DNA from: an uncultured Clostridia bacterium
GTDB lineage: Bacteria > Bacillota > Clostridia > TANB77 > CAG-508
Reading direction: 5' to 3'
Assembly: GCA_944390285.1 (NCBI GenBank)
Contig: CALXPN010000004.1
Location: 1-64,000 of the forward strand
DNA: 64,000 nt
A program made the translations under genes and the position numbers. Position 1 is the stretch's first letter. Every line of letters begins with the position of its first letter. The notes under the pieces were generated by a model that saw only the letters and a list, made by a program, of their open reading frames with translations, was not told the DNA's origin and ran no database searches. Below are positions 1 to 9,574 of this stretch, piece after piece.

Positions 1-257
1 AACTGATCCATAACCATTCCTGGCATAGTTATTAAAAACAATATTATACCTATTATAATTATTAAAATCATTATAAAAACAATAGCATAAATAAGTATTG
101 GCATCAATACTTTCATCAAAGATTGCTTTGCTACATTTTTCTTTAATGATTTTGAAAGACGCTCTTGTACCTTTTTCTTTGCTACATTACTTGCTTTATT
201 ACTTACTACTGATTGTTTATTTTCATTTTGATTTTCTGGATTATTGGTATCACTCAT
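1..257 (-). CDS. N-terminal part of an unrecognised membrane protein (runs off left edge)
   Basis: The first 85 codons of a minus-strand gene are visible, and its 3' part lies outside the window. ATG at 257 follows an AAGGA box 10 nt upstream. Residues 1-50 are polar and rich in Asn, Gln, Lys and Ser. Residues about 52-78 form one strong hydrophobic segment (leucine/isoleucine-rich), so the protein begins inside the cell and crosses the membrane once in the visible part. There is no signal-peptidase site or recognisable domain. The function cannot be told from this part. Confidence 0.7.
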   Translation of the reverse strand, partial: MSDTNNPENQNENKQSVVSNKASNVAKKKVQERLSKSLKKNVAKQSLMKVLMPILIYAIVFIMILIIIIGIILFLITMPGMVMDQ

Positions 258-397
258 ATAATTATATTCCTTTTCTCATTTATTTTTTAGATTCAAAATT
301 AGTGTTTCAATTTATGTTAACTTTATAACTTCTTATATATTATTATACCAAAAAAATACTGAAACGTATATATTTTTAACAATTTTTCATTATTTAC

Positions 398-1330
398 TTA
401 TGATTTTAAAACATTTTCTATTATTTCTTTACTTGTAAGTCCGTAATACTCTAACAATTTCATTGCATTTCCTGATCTTCCAAAACAATCTTTCATACCC
501 ATTCTTATTAATTTAACTGGATATTCATCTGTTAAAACTTCAGATATTGCTGTGCCTAACCCTCCAATAATACTATGCTCTTCTACTGAAATTAATTTTT
601 TTGTTTCTTTGGCACTTTTTATTATAATTTCTTTATCTATTGGTTTTATTGTATGAATATCTATAACTCTTATATTTATATTTTCTTTTTTAAGTTCTTC
701 TTTTGCTTTTAAAGCTTCTGCTACCATTATTCCAGTGGCAAATACAGTAGCATCTTTTCCATCTCCAAATTGAATTCCTTTACCAAATTCAAACTTAATA
801 TTTTTATCATAAATTATTGGAGTTGCAGCTCTACCAAATCTTATATAAACAGGTCCATTAATTTTTGATGCTTCTTCAACAGCCCATTTACTTTGAATAT
901 CATCACTTGGAGAAATCACAATCATATTTGGAAGACCTCTCATTAAATTTATATCTTCTAACATCTGATGTGTTGCTCCATCTTCTCCAACTGTAATTCC
1001 ACAGTGTGTTGCACATATTTTTACATTTAAATTTGGATAACATATACTATTTCTAATTTGATCATAAACTCTTCCAGTTGCAAAAACTGCAAATGTACTT
1101 GCATATGGAATCTTACCACATGTTGCAAATCCTGCTGCAGTAGCCATCATGTCTTGCTCTGCTATTCCCATATCAAAAAATCTATCTGGAAAATTTTTAG
1201 CGAAGATATTTGTTTTAGTAGCTCCTGACAAGTCTGCATCTAAAACTACTATATCTTCATTCTTTTCTCCTAAACTTGCTATCGCCTCACCATAACTTTG
1301 TCTTGTTGCCTTTTTATTTTCAAAATCCAT
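398..1330 (-). CDS. Transketolase, C-terminal subunit
   Basis: This 310-residue protein carries the pyrimidine-binding and C-terminal domains of a split transketolase. With the N-terminal subunit just upstream it transfers two-carbon units between sugar phosphates in the pentose phosphate pathway, using thiamine diphosphate. The pyrimidine domain shows MGIAEQDMMATAAGFA, with the activating Glu, followed by THCGITVGEDGATHQ. I place the start at the ATG at 1330 because GGAGGGT lies 5 nt before it; an ATG 12 nt earlier would have that box inside the gene. The gap to the partner gene is 17 nt, so the two are almost surely co-transcribed. Confidence 0.93.
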   Translation of the reverse strand: MDFENKKATRQSYGEAIASLGEKNEDIVVLDADLSGATKTNIFAKNFPDRFFDMGIAEQDMMATAAGFATCGKIPYASTFAVFATGRVYDQIRNSICYPNLNVKICATHCGITVGEDGATHQMLEDINLMRGLPNMIVISPSDDIQSKWAVEEASKINGPVYIRFGRAATPIIYDKNIKFEFGKGIQFGDGKDATVFATGIMVAEALKAKEELKKENINIRVIDIHTIKPIDKEIIIKSAKETKKLISVEEHSIIGGLGTAISEVLTDEYPVKLIRMGMKDCFGRSGNAMKLLEYYGLTSKEIIENVLKS

Positions 1331-1347
1331 AATACCCTCCATATTTT

Positions 1348-2178
1348 CTATTTTAATTCTTCTATTGCAATATTATACTGCTCTTCATTTGGAGCTTTTC
1401 CATGCCAACTAGCTTCATTTTCCATATAAGAAATTCCTTTTCCTTTTATAGTTTTAGCAATTATTACTGTAGGTTTTTCTTTTATTTTTTTTGCAGTTTC
1501 TAAGGCAGTAATTATTTCATTAAAATCATGACCATTTATATTAATTACATTAAAACCAAAACTTTCAAATTTTTTATCTATTGGATATGGACTCATAACT
1601 TCATTTATTTTTCCATCAATTTGTAAATTATTGTTGTCTACTATAACACATAAGTTATCTAATTTATAATGACTAGAAGTCATTGCAGCTTCCCACACTT
1701 CGCCTTCCTCTATTTCTCCATCTCCCATTACGCAATAAACTCTATAATCTTTTTTATCTAATTTTCCAGCTAATGCCATTCCATTTGAAACAGATAAACC
1801 TTGACCTAATGAACCTGAACTCATATCTACACCAGGTATTTTTTTCATATCTGGATGACCTTGTAGATAACTATCTATTTTTCTGAAAGTTTTTAGATCT
1901 TCTTTAGGAAAATATCCTTTTTCAGCTAATACTGCATATAATGCTGGAGAGCAATGACCTTTAGATAATACTAATCTATCTCTATCTTCATCTTTAGGAT
2001 TATTTATATTAACATTCATTTCATGAAAATAAAGTACAGTTAAAATATCTGTTATAGATAATGAACCCCCAGGATGACCAGATGAAGCAGAATATACCAT
2101 TTCCACAATATTTTTTCTTATATTTTTAGAAATATCTTCTAAATTTTTTATTTCTATTTTTTTATCAGAATCTAACAT
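1348..2178 (-). CDS. Transketolase, N-terminal (thiamine diphosphate-binding) subunit
   Basis: This 276-residue protein is the diphosphate-binding half of a two-gene transketolase. It shows SKGHCSPALYAVLAEKGYF near residue 71 and the thiamine-diphosphate/Mg motif GDGEIEEGEVWEA followed by VDNNNLQIDG around residues 151-188. Its length is normal for the split form common in clostridia, where one gene of about 620 codons is replaced by two of about 280 and 310. The ATG at 2178 is preceded by AAAGGAG. The stop (TAG) lies 17 nt before the partner's start. Confidence 0.95.
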   Translation of the reverse strand: MLDSDKKIEIKNLEDISKNIRKNIVEMVYSASSGHPGGSLSITDILTVLYFHEMNVNINNPKDEDRDRLVLSKGHCSPALYAVLAEKGYFPKEDLKTFRKIDSYLQGHPDMKKIPGVDMSSGSLGQGLSVSNGMALAGKLDKKDYRVYCVMGDGEIEEGEVWEAAMTSSHYKLDNLCVIVDNNNLQIDGKINEVMSPYPIDKKFESFGFNVININGHDFNEIITALETAKKIKEKPTVIIAKTIKGKGISYMENEASWHGKAPNEEQYNIAIEELK

Positions 2179-2264
2179 ACAAAATCTCCTTTATTATAAT
2201 TATACATATTTTATTATATATTATTTATATTTTTAACGCAAGAATAAAAATAAAACATTATAAT

Positions 2265-2296
2265 AAAAAAACCGTTACAGATGTAACGATTTTTTA
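2265..2296 (-). terminator. Hairpin terminator after the 205-residue membrane protein gene
   Basis: CGTTAC (2273-2278) pairs with GTAACG (2283-2288) around a 4-nt loop. An A run (2265-2271) and a T run (2290-2295) flank it, so it can end transcription on either strand. It lies just downstream of the minus-strand gene ending at 2322. Confidence 0.75.
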
Positions 2297-2321
2297 CATT
2301 TTTTATAATTTAATTTTTAAA

Positions 2322-2939
2322 CTATATATACCAAATTATTATTCCTGTTGCTATTGCATAACCCCACCATGGTACTGACTCTAATAAATTTACTGTCCAA
2401 TCTAACATATTACCTGCTGCAGTTTTTGCACTATCCCAGCTAAATATTTCTGTTAATTTAACACCAAATATTGTGGTATCTGATAAATCCATACCAAATA
2501 CATTAGTTAAATCTATTTCCCAACCTAATATGTTAAGAATATTAGTTTTATCTGGAGCATTATTTACAATTGAAATTTCATATCTTCTTATTCCATTACC
2601 TTTAAAACTTACTTGATATTCTTTACTAGAACCTACAGGTAAATCTGTTATTGGAAGATATCTAGTTACAGCTAATAAATCTTGTTTACTATATAAATCT
2701 ATTTTCACATATAAATTTTCTAAATTTGCTGAATCATTTGTTAATCTAAATTTCATATTTCCATTTACATTTGTTGCTCTTCCTGAAACATCTGTTATAT
2801 TAATATTATATCCTGGAATTATATCTCCATCTATTTTCTCATACATAGCATCTATTAATCCGCCTTCTAGTAAATATGATAAAAACATAAATCCTATAAT
2901 TCCTAAAGCATATAATAATAATGTTTTCATTCTATCCAT
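2322..2939 (-). CDS. Membrane-anchored protein with a beta-sandwich-like middle, unknown function
   Basis: I do not recognise this 205-residue protein. It has a hydrophobic segment at residues 6-25 and another at the extreme C-terminus (about 187-205, ending in WWGYAIATGIIIWYI), so it may be held at both ends. The middle (about 50-120) alternates hydrophobic and polar residues and reads like an FxLYD/Ig-type beta domain (for example NMKFRLTNDSANLENLYVKI), which is inference only. RBS AGAGGAAA precedes the ATG. It is a single gene with its own terminator. Confidence 0.7.
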   Translation of the reverse strand: MDRMKTLLLYALGIIGFMFLSYLLEGGLIDAMYEKIDGDIIPGYNINITDVSGRATNVNGNMKFRLTNDSANLENLYVKIDLYSKQDLLAVTRYLPITDLPVGSSKEYQVSFKGNGIRRYEISIVNNAPDKTNILNILGWEIDLTNVFGMDLSDTTIFGVKLTEIFSWDSAKTAAGNMLDWTVNLLESVPWWGYAIATGIIIWYI

Positions 2940-3067
2940 ATTATTTTTCCTCTTTATTTATACTTCAATTATTTTATTTAATACATACTCATATATTGAT
3001 ATTATACAACTAAACAGGCTTTTTGTAAATATTTTGATAAAAAATAAAACTTTCTAACTAATTATTC

Positions 3068-6000
3068 CTATTTATCAAGTAAAATTTCCTTATTTAAATA
3101 TAAAGAATAGATATATACTTCAGATACTTCTTTATTTAAAGCATCCTCTAAAGCTTTTTTATAAATTCTTAATTGATTTGAATATTTTTTTATAAATATC
3201 TTCTCATCAGTTATATAATCTGTTTTATAATCTACTAAAATAATTTTATTATCTAATATAGCATATAAATCTATAATTCCTTGAACTAAAATAGTCTCAT
3301 CTTTTGCTTCTGAAAAAATCTCTTTAGCTTTTAATTTTGTACAAAAAGGTTTTTCTTTTTCTATTTTATTAGATTTACGTAATTTTTTAGCTAAGTCTGA
3401 ATTCATAAAATATTCTATTTGTTTTAAATTAATAAATTCAGCTTCATTTTCATTTATTATGTTTTTGTATACTAAATTCTTTAATTCAATTTCTAAATCA
3501 CTAATTTTATAATTCTTTGATAAATCTAATTTTTGTAAAAATAAATGCATTAAAGTTCCTTTTCTTGCTGACGATATTTTTTCTTCTTCTTTCATAAAAT
3601 CAGGTGTTATTTCTGCAATTCCAATTTCTTTGTTTTGAAGTCTTTCAACATCTAAAATATCATTTTCTAATTCTTTTATTTTGCTTACTGTTGTTTTAAC
3701 TGGTAATTTTGTTAAAAATTCATTCTCATATTCCCAATTGAATTCCCTTTCATATTTTTCTAAATCAATAGGTTTATTAAAATCAAATTCTCTTATTTTT
3801 ATTTCTTCTTCTTTCTCAATTTTTGCAATATCTGTCTTCGAATAAACATTTACTTTTATTAAATCTTTTAATCTTCCTGTTTGAATAACTAGTTCAAGCC
3901 AATCCAAATATGAAATATATTTTTTTAAAATTATTGGGTTAATTTTCTCATTTTTTAAATTATATATTTTTAAAATTTCTTTTTTTTGCTCTATTTCCTT
4001 ATCATAATCATTTGTAACACCTGTTATTATTAATTTTTCTTTTGCTCTTGTAAGTGCTACATATAAAATACGCATTTCTTCAGCAATATTTTCTTCCTTT
4101 AAAACTATTTTTATTGCATCTTTTGCAGATGTAGAATACTCTATCATTTTTTCATAATTTATATATTGAGGACCTATTCCTATATCTTCATGTAATAGAA
4201 TATTTGAATTTAAATCTTGCATGTTTATTCTTTTAGAAGTACTTGATAAAAACACTATTGGAAATTCTAATCCCTTGCTTTTATGTATACTCATTATTCG
4301 CACTACATCTTCATTTTCTCCTATTATTTTAGCAGATTGCATATCATTATTTTTTAATTTTAACTTTTCCAAAAATCTTATAAAATTAAATAAACCTTTA
4401 AAACTAGTTTTTTCATATTCCTTTGCTCTCTCAAATAGCATCTTTAAATTAGCCTGTCTTAAAGTTCCATTTGGCATCATACCTACATAACTGTAATATC
4501 CTGTATCTACATAAATTTTCCAAATAAGTTCAGACAAATCTAAATACTCACTTTCTTTTCTCCATATATCTAAATTATTTAAAAAATTTATAACTTTATT
4601 TTTTAAAGGATTTTTTAATTTTTCTTTTGACTCTTTTAAACTATCATAAAAATTTGTATCTTTTTTACATAATCTTATCTCTGCAATTTCATTATCAGTA
4701 AACTGACCAATTTCAGATCTTAATATAGATACTAATGCAATATCATCTATTGGATTGTCTAAAATTTTTAATAAATTTGTTATTGTTTGTATTTCTATTG
4801 TATCTAAATATTCATTTGATGCATCTGAAAAAACTGGTATATTCTTTTTTATTAATTCTTTTTCATATATTGGTGCAAGTTTTGAAGTTGAACGAAGTAG
4901 AATTACAATATCTCTATATCTTACTTTTCTATATCCTTCTTTTTTATCTTTTATAAATATTTCTGAAGATATTATATTTTTAATTTTTTCAGCTACAAAT
5001 TTTGCTTCTATTTCTTCCTTTTCTAACTGTCTTTCTTGCTCTACTTCTGTATCTTCTTCATTATCATTTTTCCAAATATCTTGTGATTCTTCTTTTAAAT
5101 TTATTATATTTAATTCTGCAATTTGAGTTCCATTGTCTATTTTTTCATAATCTGCACCTAAATTTAAATATTCATTTTTATTATAATCTATATCCCCTAA
5201 TTCTTTGCTCATAATGGATTCAAAAATTGCATTTGTAATATCTAAAACATTTTCTTTACTCCTAAAATTTTTAAATAACTGAATTTTTAAACCTTTGTTA
5301 TTTTCATCTAAGCTATAATCATTATATTTCTCTAAAAACAATTTTGGACAAGCTTGTCTAAATTTATATATACTTTGTTTTACATCTCCTACCATAAATA
5401 AATTGTTTCCTCTAGAAACAGATTTTAATATAAGCTCTTGAACTTGATTACTATCCTGATATTCGTCTATTGCTATTTCTTCAAATTTTTCTTGATATCT
5501 TTTTGCTACTTCTGATGGAATATATGAACCATCTTGTTTTCTATCTAATAATATCTCTAATGCATAATGTTCTATATCATTAAAATCTATAATATTTTTT
5601 TCATGTTTTTTTATTTTAAATTCTTCATCAAATTTAAAAATTACATTTTTCAATATATCTAAAATATCATACATTTCATAAATATCATTATATGCTGATT
5701 TTGAATCATATATTAAAATATCTTTTGTAAGTTTCATTATTTTATTTTTTACAACATCTCTAGATCTTTTAGATTCATCTTTTAACTCTAATTCTATTTT
5801 TCTATCTACAGGCCAAGATTTGAATTTCATGTTTTGAGCAAATTCATAGGCTATATCCCATGAATCATTTGTTTTTTCATAAAATTTTTTTAAAATATAT
5901 ATATCATCTTCTATTGTTAATTTATATTTTTCAAGTTCGTCATATAAACACAACTTATTTTCAATTATTTTTAAACTATTTATTGAATCAATAATTTCTT

Positions 6001-6655
6001 CTTTAAGATTTTTTAAAAGTATATTTCCCCAAACACTTTTTGCAAAATCTTTATTTTCATCATTTTTCTCAAATTCTTTAATTTTATCAGATAACCACTT
6101 TCTAGGAAATGGAAAACTTTGCATAAAATTATATATTTTTAAAATTATGTCTTTTAAAGGATCATCACCTATATATCCTGTATAAGTATTTATAAGTTTC
6201 TCAAAATTTTTATCTTCATTTTCATACAAATTTTCAAAAATATCTTCTAAAACTTCTTGTTTTAAAAGTTCAATTTCTTCTTCTTGTCCAATTCTAAAAT
6301 TTGGTGATAAATCTATTTCAAAAAAATTATTTTTTATCACATCTAAACAAAATGAATGAATAGTACAAATATTAGATTTACCTAAAAGTATTATTTGTTT
6401 TTGTAAATTTTCATTCTCAGATTCTTCATCCATTTTTTTATAAATTGCTTCTAATACTCTTTCCCTCATTTCAGAAGCTGCAGCATTTGTAAAGGTTACA
6501 ACTAATAATTTATCAATATCTATTTTATCTTTTAAAATTTTTTGAATTATACGTTCAACTAAAACTGCGGTTTTACCACTTCCAGCAGCTGCTGCCACTA
6601 AAATATTAGAATCTTTTTTATAAATTGCATCTTTTTGTTCCTTTGTCCAATTCAT
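3068..6655 (-). CDS. addA: ATP-dependent helicase/nuclease subunit A (AddA)
   Basis: This 1195-residue UvrD/RecB-type helicase with a C-terminal RecB-family nuclease resects double-strand breaks together with AddB. It shows Walker A AAAAGSGKT (about 21-29), the Walker B-type motif IDEYQDSNQ, VGDVKQSIYKFRQ, IHKSKGLEFP and LYVALTRAKEKL, and near the C-terminus the nuclease core GIIDLY...ILVDYKTDY. Its length is typical (about 1200-1240). No addB lies next to it in this window, although addB usually sits immediately upstream. The 540 bp before the start contains DnaA-box-like sites. Confidence 0.96.
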   Translation of the reverse strand: MNWTKEQKDAIYKKDSNILVAAAAGSGKTAVLVERIIQKILKDKIDIDKLLVVTFTNAAASEMRERVLEAIYKKMDEESENENLQKQIILLGKSNICTIHSFCLDVIKNNFFEIDLSPNFRIGQEEEIELLKQEVLEDIFENLYENEDKNFEKLINTYTGYIGDDPLKDIILKIYNFMQSFPFPRKWLSDKIKEFEKNDENKDFAKSVWGNILLKNLKEEIIDSINSLKIIENKLCLYDELEKYKLTIEDDIYILKKFYEKTNDSWDIAYEFAQNMKFKSWPVDRKIELELKDESKRSRDVVKNKIMKLTKDILIYDSKSAYNDIYEMYDILDILKNVIFKFDEEFKIKKHEKNIIDFNDIEHYALEILLDRKQDGSYIPSEVAKRYQEKFEEIAIDEYQDSNQVQELILKSVSRGNNLFMVGDVKQSIYKFRQACPKLFLEKYNDYSLDENNKGLKIQLFKNFRSKENVLDITNAIFESIMSKELGDIDYNKNEYLNLGADYEKIDNGTQIAELNIINLKEESQDIWKNDNEEDTEVEQERQLEKEEIEAKFVAEKIKNIISSEIFIKDKKEGYRKVRYRDIVILLRSTSKLAPIYEKELIKKNIPVFSDASNEYLDTIEIQTITNLLKILDNPIDDIALVSILRSEIGQFTDNEIAEIRLCKKDTNFYDSLKESKEKLKNPLKNKVINFLNNLDIWRKESEYLDLSELIWKIYVDTGYYSYVGMMPNGTLRQANLKMLFERAKEYEKTSFKGLFNFIRFLEKLKLKNNDMQSAKIIGENEDVVRIMSIHKSKGLEFPIVFLSSTSKRINMQDLNSNILLHEDIGIGPQYINYEKMIEYSTSAKDAIKIVLKEENIAEEMRILYVALTRAKEKLIITGVTNDYDKEIEQKKEILKIYNLKNEKINPIILKKYISYLDWLELVIQTGRLKDLIKVNVYSKTDIAKIEKEEEIKIREFDFNKPIDLEKYEREFNWEYENEFLTKLPVKTTVSKIKELENDILDVERLQNKEIGIAEITPDFMKEEEKISSARKGTLMHLFLQKLDLSKNYKISDLEIELKNLVYKNIINENEAEFINLKQIEYFMNSDLAKKLRKSNKIEKEKPFCTKLKAKEIFSEAKDETILVQGIIDLYAILDNKIILVDYKTDYITDEKIFIKKYSNQLRIYKKALEDALNKEVSEVYIYSLYLNKEILLDK

Positions 6656-6711
6656 ATTTTATTATCCTTTACTTTCTTAATATATAAGTATAATACATTA
6701 TTTTTATATTT

Positions 6712-6844
6712 TTTTCCACAATTTGTACAAAAAAACTATTATTTACATAATAGTTTTCCACATTTTCTTTATATATTGTGATATTTTTTCATTATTTTTG
6801 GATAATAAGTGGATAACTTTTTTCTAAAAAATATTTTATCCACA
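6712..6844. promoter_or_regulatory. Cluster of four DnaA-box-like sites in an AT-rich gap
   Basis: The gap 6656-7198 has no credible gene. It holds TTTTCCACA at 6712-6720 and 6754-6762, TTATCCACA (exact DnaA consensus) at 6836-6844, and TTATCCACT on the minus strand at 6808-6816. All four fit, or miss by one base, the TTWTNCACA pattern. The rest of the gap is nearly pure A/T. The sites lie 57-190 bp upstream of addA. They could serve DnaA titration or regulation; an origin is less likely because gene strand does not switch here. Confidence 0.45.
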
Positions 6845-7098
6845 TTTTTACTTTATTTTATATTTAAATTCCACTTAGAATTAACATTTAGTGTAATCTT
6901 TTTCTTTACAATCTTTTTATATTTTAATACAAAAAAATTTATTTTCCAATTTCAATTCTATAAAAAATATATATCTTTTTTTTTACAAATTTTAAAAGTA
7001 TATTTCAAAAAAATACAAATAATGATAATGTTAAAAAAATTTTAAATGAATTTATTCATATTCAGGAAAATAATATTGATAGATTAAAAAAATTTTTA

Positions 7099-7139
7099 TA
7101 AAAAAATTCCCTCATTATTAAATAATGAGGGAACTTTTT
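7099..7139 (-). terminator. Terminator after pheT
   Basis: CCCTCATTA pairs with TAATGAGGG (extendable to 11 bp with the flanking TT/AA) around a 5-nt loop, with an A run on the left and a T run on the right. It can therefore work in either direction. It closes the pheS-pheT operon, which ends at 7199. Confidence 0.8.
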
Positions 7140-7198
7140 TGTAACCTTTTATTTTGATATTTAATTAAACAAAATCATCTAAATCTAATCCTTCTTTT

Positions 7199-9565
7199 CT
7201 ATTTTCTTAATTCAGCATTAAATGTTTTTTCTAAATTTTGAATTATTTTTTCTACTATTGGATTTACCTCTTCATCTGTTAAAGTTTTAGAATTTGAACC
7301 AAATGTTAGTGAATATGCAATACTTTTTTTGTCACCTAAAATTTTATTTTCATATATATCAAAAATTTCTTGCTTTACTAATAAATTTCCACCAGATTTT
7401 TTTATAACCTTAGAAATTTCATCTGCAGTTATTTTTTTATCTATTAATATTGAAATATCTTTTTTAATACTTGGATACATTGAAATTTCTCTAAATTTCA
7501 TTTTACTAACTTTTTTACTAAGTAATCTGTCTAAATTAATTTCAAGGACATATACAGGTTCTTTTTCAATTTCTGGATGAATTCTACCTATAACACCAAC
7601 AACTTCTCCATTAACATTTATCTCTGCTACTTGCCCTGGATGAAATTCTTCAATTTTTTCTTTAGGAAGCACAAAACTATATCTATTTTCATATCCCAAA
7701 TAATTTAATATTTCTTCTGATATTCCTTTTATAATATAAAAATCAACATCTTTTTTATTATTAATTCCTAAATAATATTCTCCAGACATAAGTACACATA
7801 ATTTTTTATCTTCACCATATTCTTCGCCTTTTTTCCAAAATCCTTTTCCTATTTCAAAAATAGAAACATCCTTAATATAATGTGATTTATTATATTGATA
7901 AATTTTATATAATGAAGGAATCATGCTATATCTTAATGTATTCCTATCTTCTGTCATTGGATCTAATAATCTTAATTCTTCAAAAGAATCTCTTGTAAAC
8001 TTATGAACTTCTTTATCATTTATTAGAATATATGATAATGTCTCATTTAATCCCAAAGAAATCATTTTATTTCTAATTTCTCTATCTATTTTATTTACAC
8101 TACCTATTTTCATAGGAACAACCGGTAATTTTCCAACAATATTATCTACTCCATAAATTCTTCCAACCTCTTCAATTAAATCTTCTTTTATTGAAATATC
8201 AGGTCTTCTTGTTGGTACTACAACTGTTATGACATCATTTTTCTCAGAATAACTAAAATCTAATTTTCTAAATACTTCTAATACATCTTGTTTTGAAATA
8301 TTTGTTCCTAATAAATCATTAATATCTTTAACAGTTATATCAATTTCTTTTTCAGTTTTATCTGTTTTATCATATATTACAATACCAGTTTGAATTTTAG
8401 CGTCTGCATATTCTTCTAATAACTTAACAGCTCTTTCCATTGCCATATAAGTTCTGTTTGGATCTATTCCTTTTTCAAAACGATTACTTGCTTCACTTCT
8501 TACTATTTTTTTAGATGTTTTTCTTACTTTTACAGAATCAAATATAGCTGATTCTATTAAAACATTTTTTGTTGTTTCTTCTATTTCTGTATCTAAACCA
8601 CCCATAACTCCTGCTAAACCTATAGCTCTTTTTCCATCAGAAATTACAATATCACTTTCTTCTAAATTCCTTTCTATTTCGTCTAATGTTGTTAATTTTT
8701 CACCTTTTTTTGCCATTCTTGTTTCTATACAATTTCCAAGTCTATCTGCATCATAAAAATGTAATGGCTGACCACATTCAAGCATTACATAATTACTAAT
8801 ATCTACAACATTATTTATTGGTCTTATACCAGATGCAATAAGTCTATTTTTTATAAAATCTGGACTTTCTTTTATTGTTACATTTAATGCTTTTCTTGCT
8901 AAAAATAGTTTGCAATTTTCAGTATTTACCTTTACTTCAAAAGATTTGTTTAAATCTTCTCCTTCTTCTCCATGAGATAAATCTATAGGTTTTACTTTTT
9001 TATCATAAATCGCACCTATTTCATATGCCATTCCTAAAATGCTTAATAAATCTCCTCTATTTGCTGTAAGTTCAAAATCTATTACAGAATCATCTAATTT
9101 CATATACTCAATTGGATCTTTCCCAACTGGTGCATTCTCAGGAAGAATGTGAATTCCATTTTTATCTTCTTCAGATAAAAATTTTTTATCTAATCCTATT
9201 TCATATAAAGCACAAATCATTCCATTAGATTCTTCTCCTCTTATTGTACTTTTCTTAATTTTTAAATCTCCTGGTAATTCTGCTCCCACTAAAGCAACTA
9301 TTACTTTTATTCCAGATTTCACATTTGGAGCACCACAAACAATATTTAAAATTTCTGTTCCAATATCTACTTTACATACATGCAAATGATCTGAATCTGG
9401 ATGATCCTTACATTCTAAAACTTTTCCTATAACAAGTTTTGTAGCTGGTATTAATTTCTCAGATAGATCATATTCATTACCTACTCTAGTCATATCTTCT
9501 GCTAAAGTTTTTACATCTGTATCTATATCAACATAATCTTTTACAAAATTTAAACTTAATTTCAT
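7199..9565 (-). CDS. pheT: Phenylalanine-tRNA ligase beta subunit
   Basis: This 788-residue subunit pairs with PheS to charge tRNA-Phe. Domains in order are the N-terminal tRNA-binding fold (about 40-150, with CKDHPDSDHLHVCKVDIG), the B3/B4 editing domain (about 210-390), B5 (about 400-470), the catalytic-like core, and the C-terminal ferredoxin-fold anticodon-binding domain (about 695-785, from REISMYPSIKKDISI). Its length is normal. The ATG at 9565 follows AGGAGGATA, 9 nt after the pheS stop, so the two genes are translated from one message. Confidence 0.97.
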   Translation of the reverse strand: MKLSLNFVKDYVDIDTDVKTLAEDMTRVGNEYDLSEKLIPATKLVIGKVLECKDHPDSDHLHVCKVDIGTEILNIVCGAPNVKSGIKVIVALVGAELPGDLKIKKSTIRGEESNGMICALYEIGLDKKFLSEEDKNGIHILPENAPVGKDPIEYMKLDDSVIDFELTANRGDLLSILGMAYEIGAIYDKKVKPIDLSHGEEGEDLNKSFEVKVNTENCKLFLARKALNVTIKESPDFIKNRLIASGIRPINNVVDISNYVMLECGQPLHFYDADRLGNCIETRMAKKGEKLTTLDEIERNLEESDIVISDGKRAIGLAGVMGGLDTEIEETTKNVLIESAIFDSVKVRKTSKKIVRSEASNRFEKGIDPNRTYMAMERAVKLLEEYADAKIQTGIVIYDKTDKTEKEIDITVKDINDLLGTNISKQDVLEVFRKLDFSYSEKNDVITVVVPTRRPDISIKEDLIEEVGRIYGVDNIVGKLPVVPMKIGSVNKIDREIRNKMISLGLNETLSYILINDKEVHKFTRDSFEELRLLDPMTEDRNTLRYSMIPSLYKIYQYNKSHYIKDVSIFEIGKGFWKKGEEYGEDKKLCVLMSGEYYLGINNKKDVDFYIIKGISEEILNYLGYENRYSFVLPKEKIEEFHPGQVAEINVNGEVVGVIGRIHPEIEKEPVYVLEINLDRLLSKKVSKMKFREISMYPSIKKDISILIDKKITADEISKVIKKSGGNLLVKQEIFDIYENKILGDKKSIAYSLTFGSNSKTLTDEEVNPIVEKIIQNLEKTFNAELRK

Positions 9566-9574
9566 ATTATCCTC

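Noticed and set aside
98-328. Plus-strand 76-codon frame
   Set aside because: Shadow of the minus-strand partial gene, which has an RBS and a sensible product; the frame has no RBS and reads as Leu/Phe/Tyr-rich noise.
6809-7045. Plus-strand 78-codon frame in the addA-pheT gap
   Set aside because: Lys/Phe/Ile noise from A/T runs, no RBS, overlaps the DnaA-box cluster.
6656-7198. Chromosomal origin of replication
   Set aside because: No dnaA, dnaN or rpmH nearby and all genes on both sides are on the same strand; kept only as a DnaA-site cluster.
7142-7201. Possible frame-shifted extension of pheT (another frame reads KEGLDLDDFV then stop)
   Set aside because: PheT already ends at normal length and no CGG is involved; a chance short frame.
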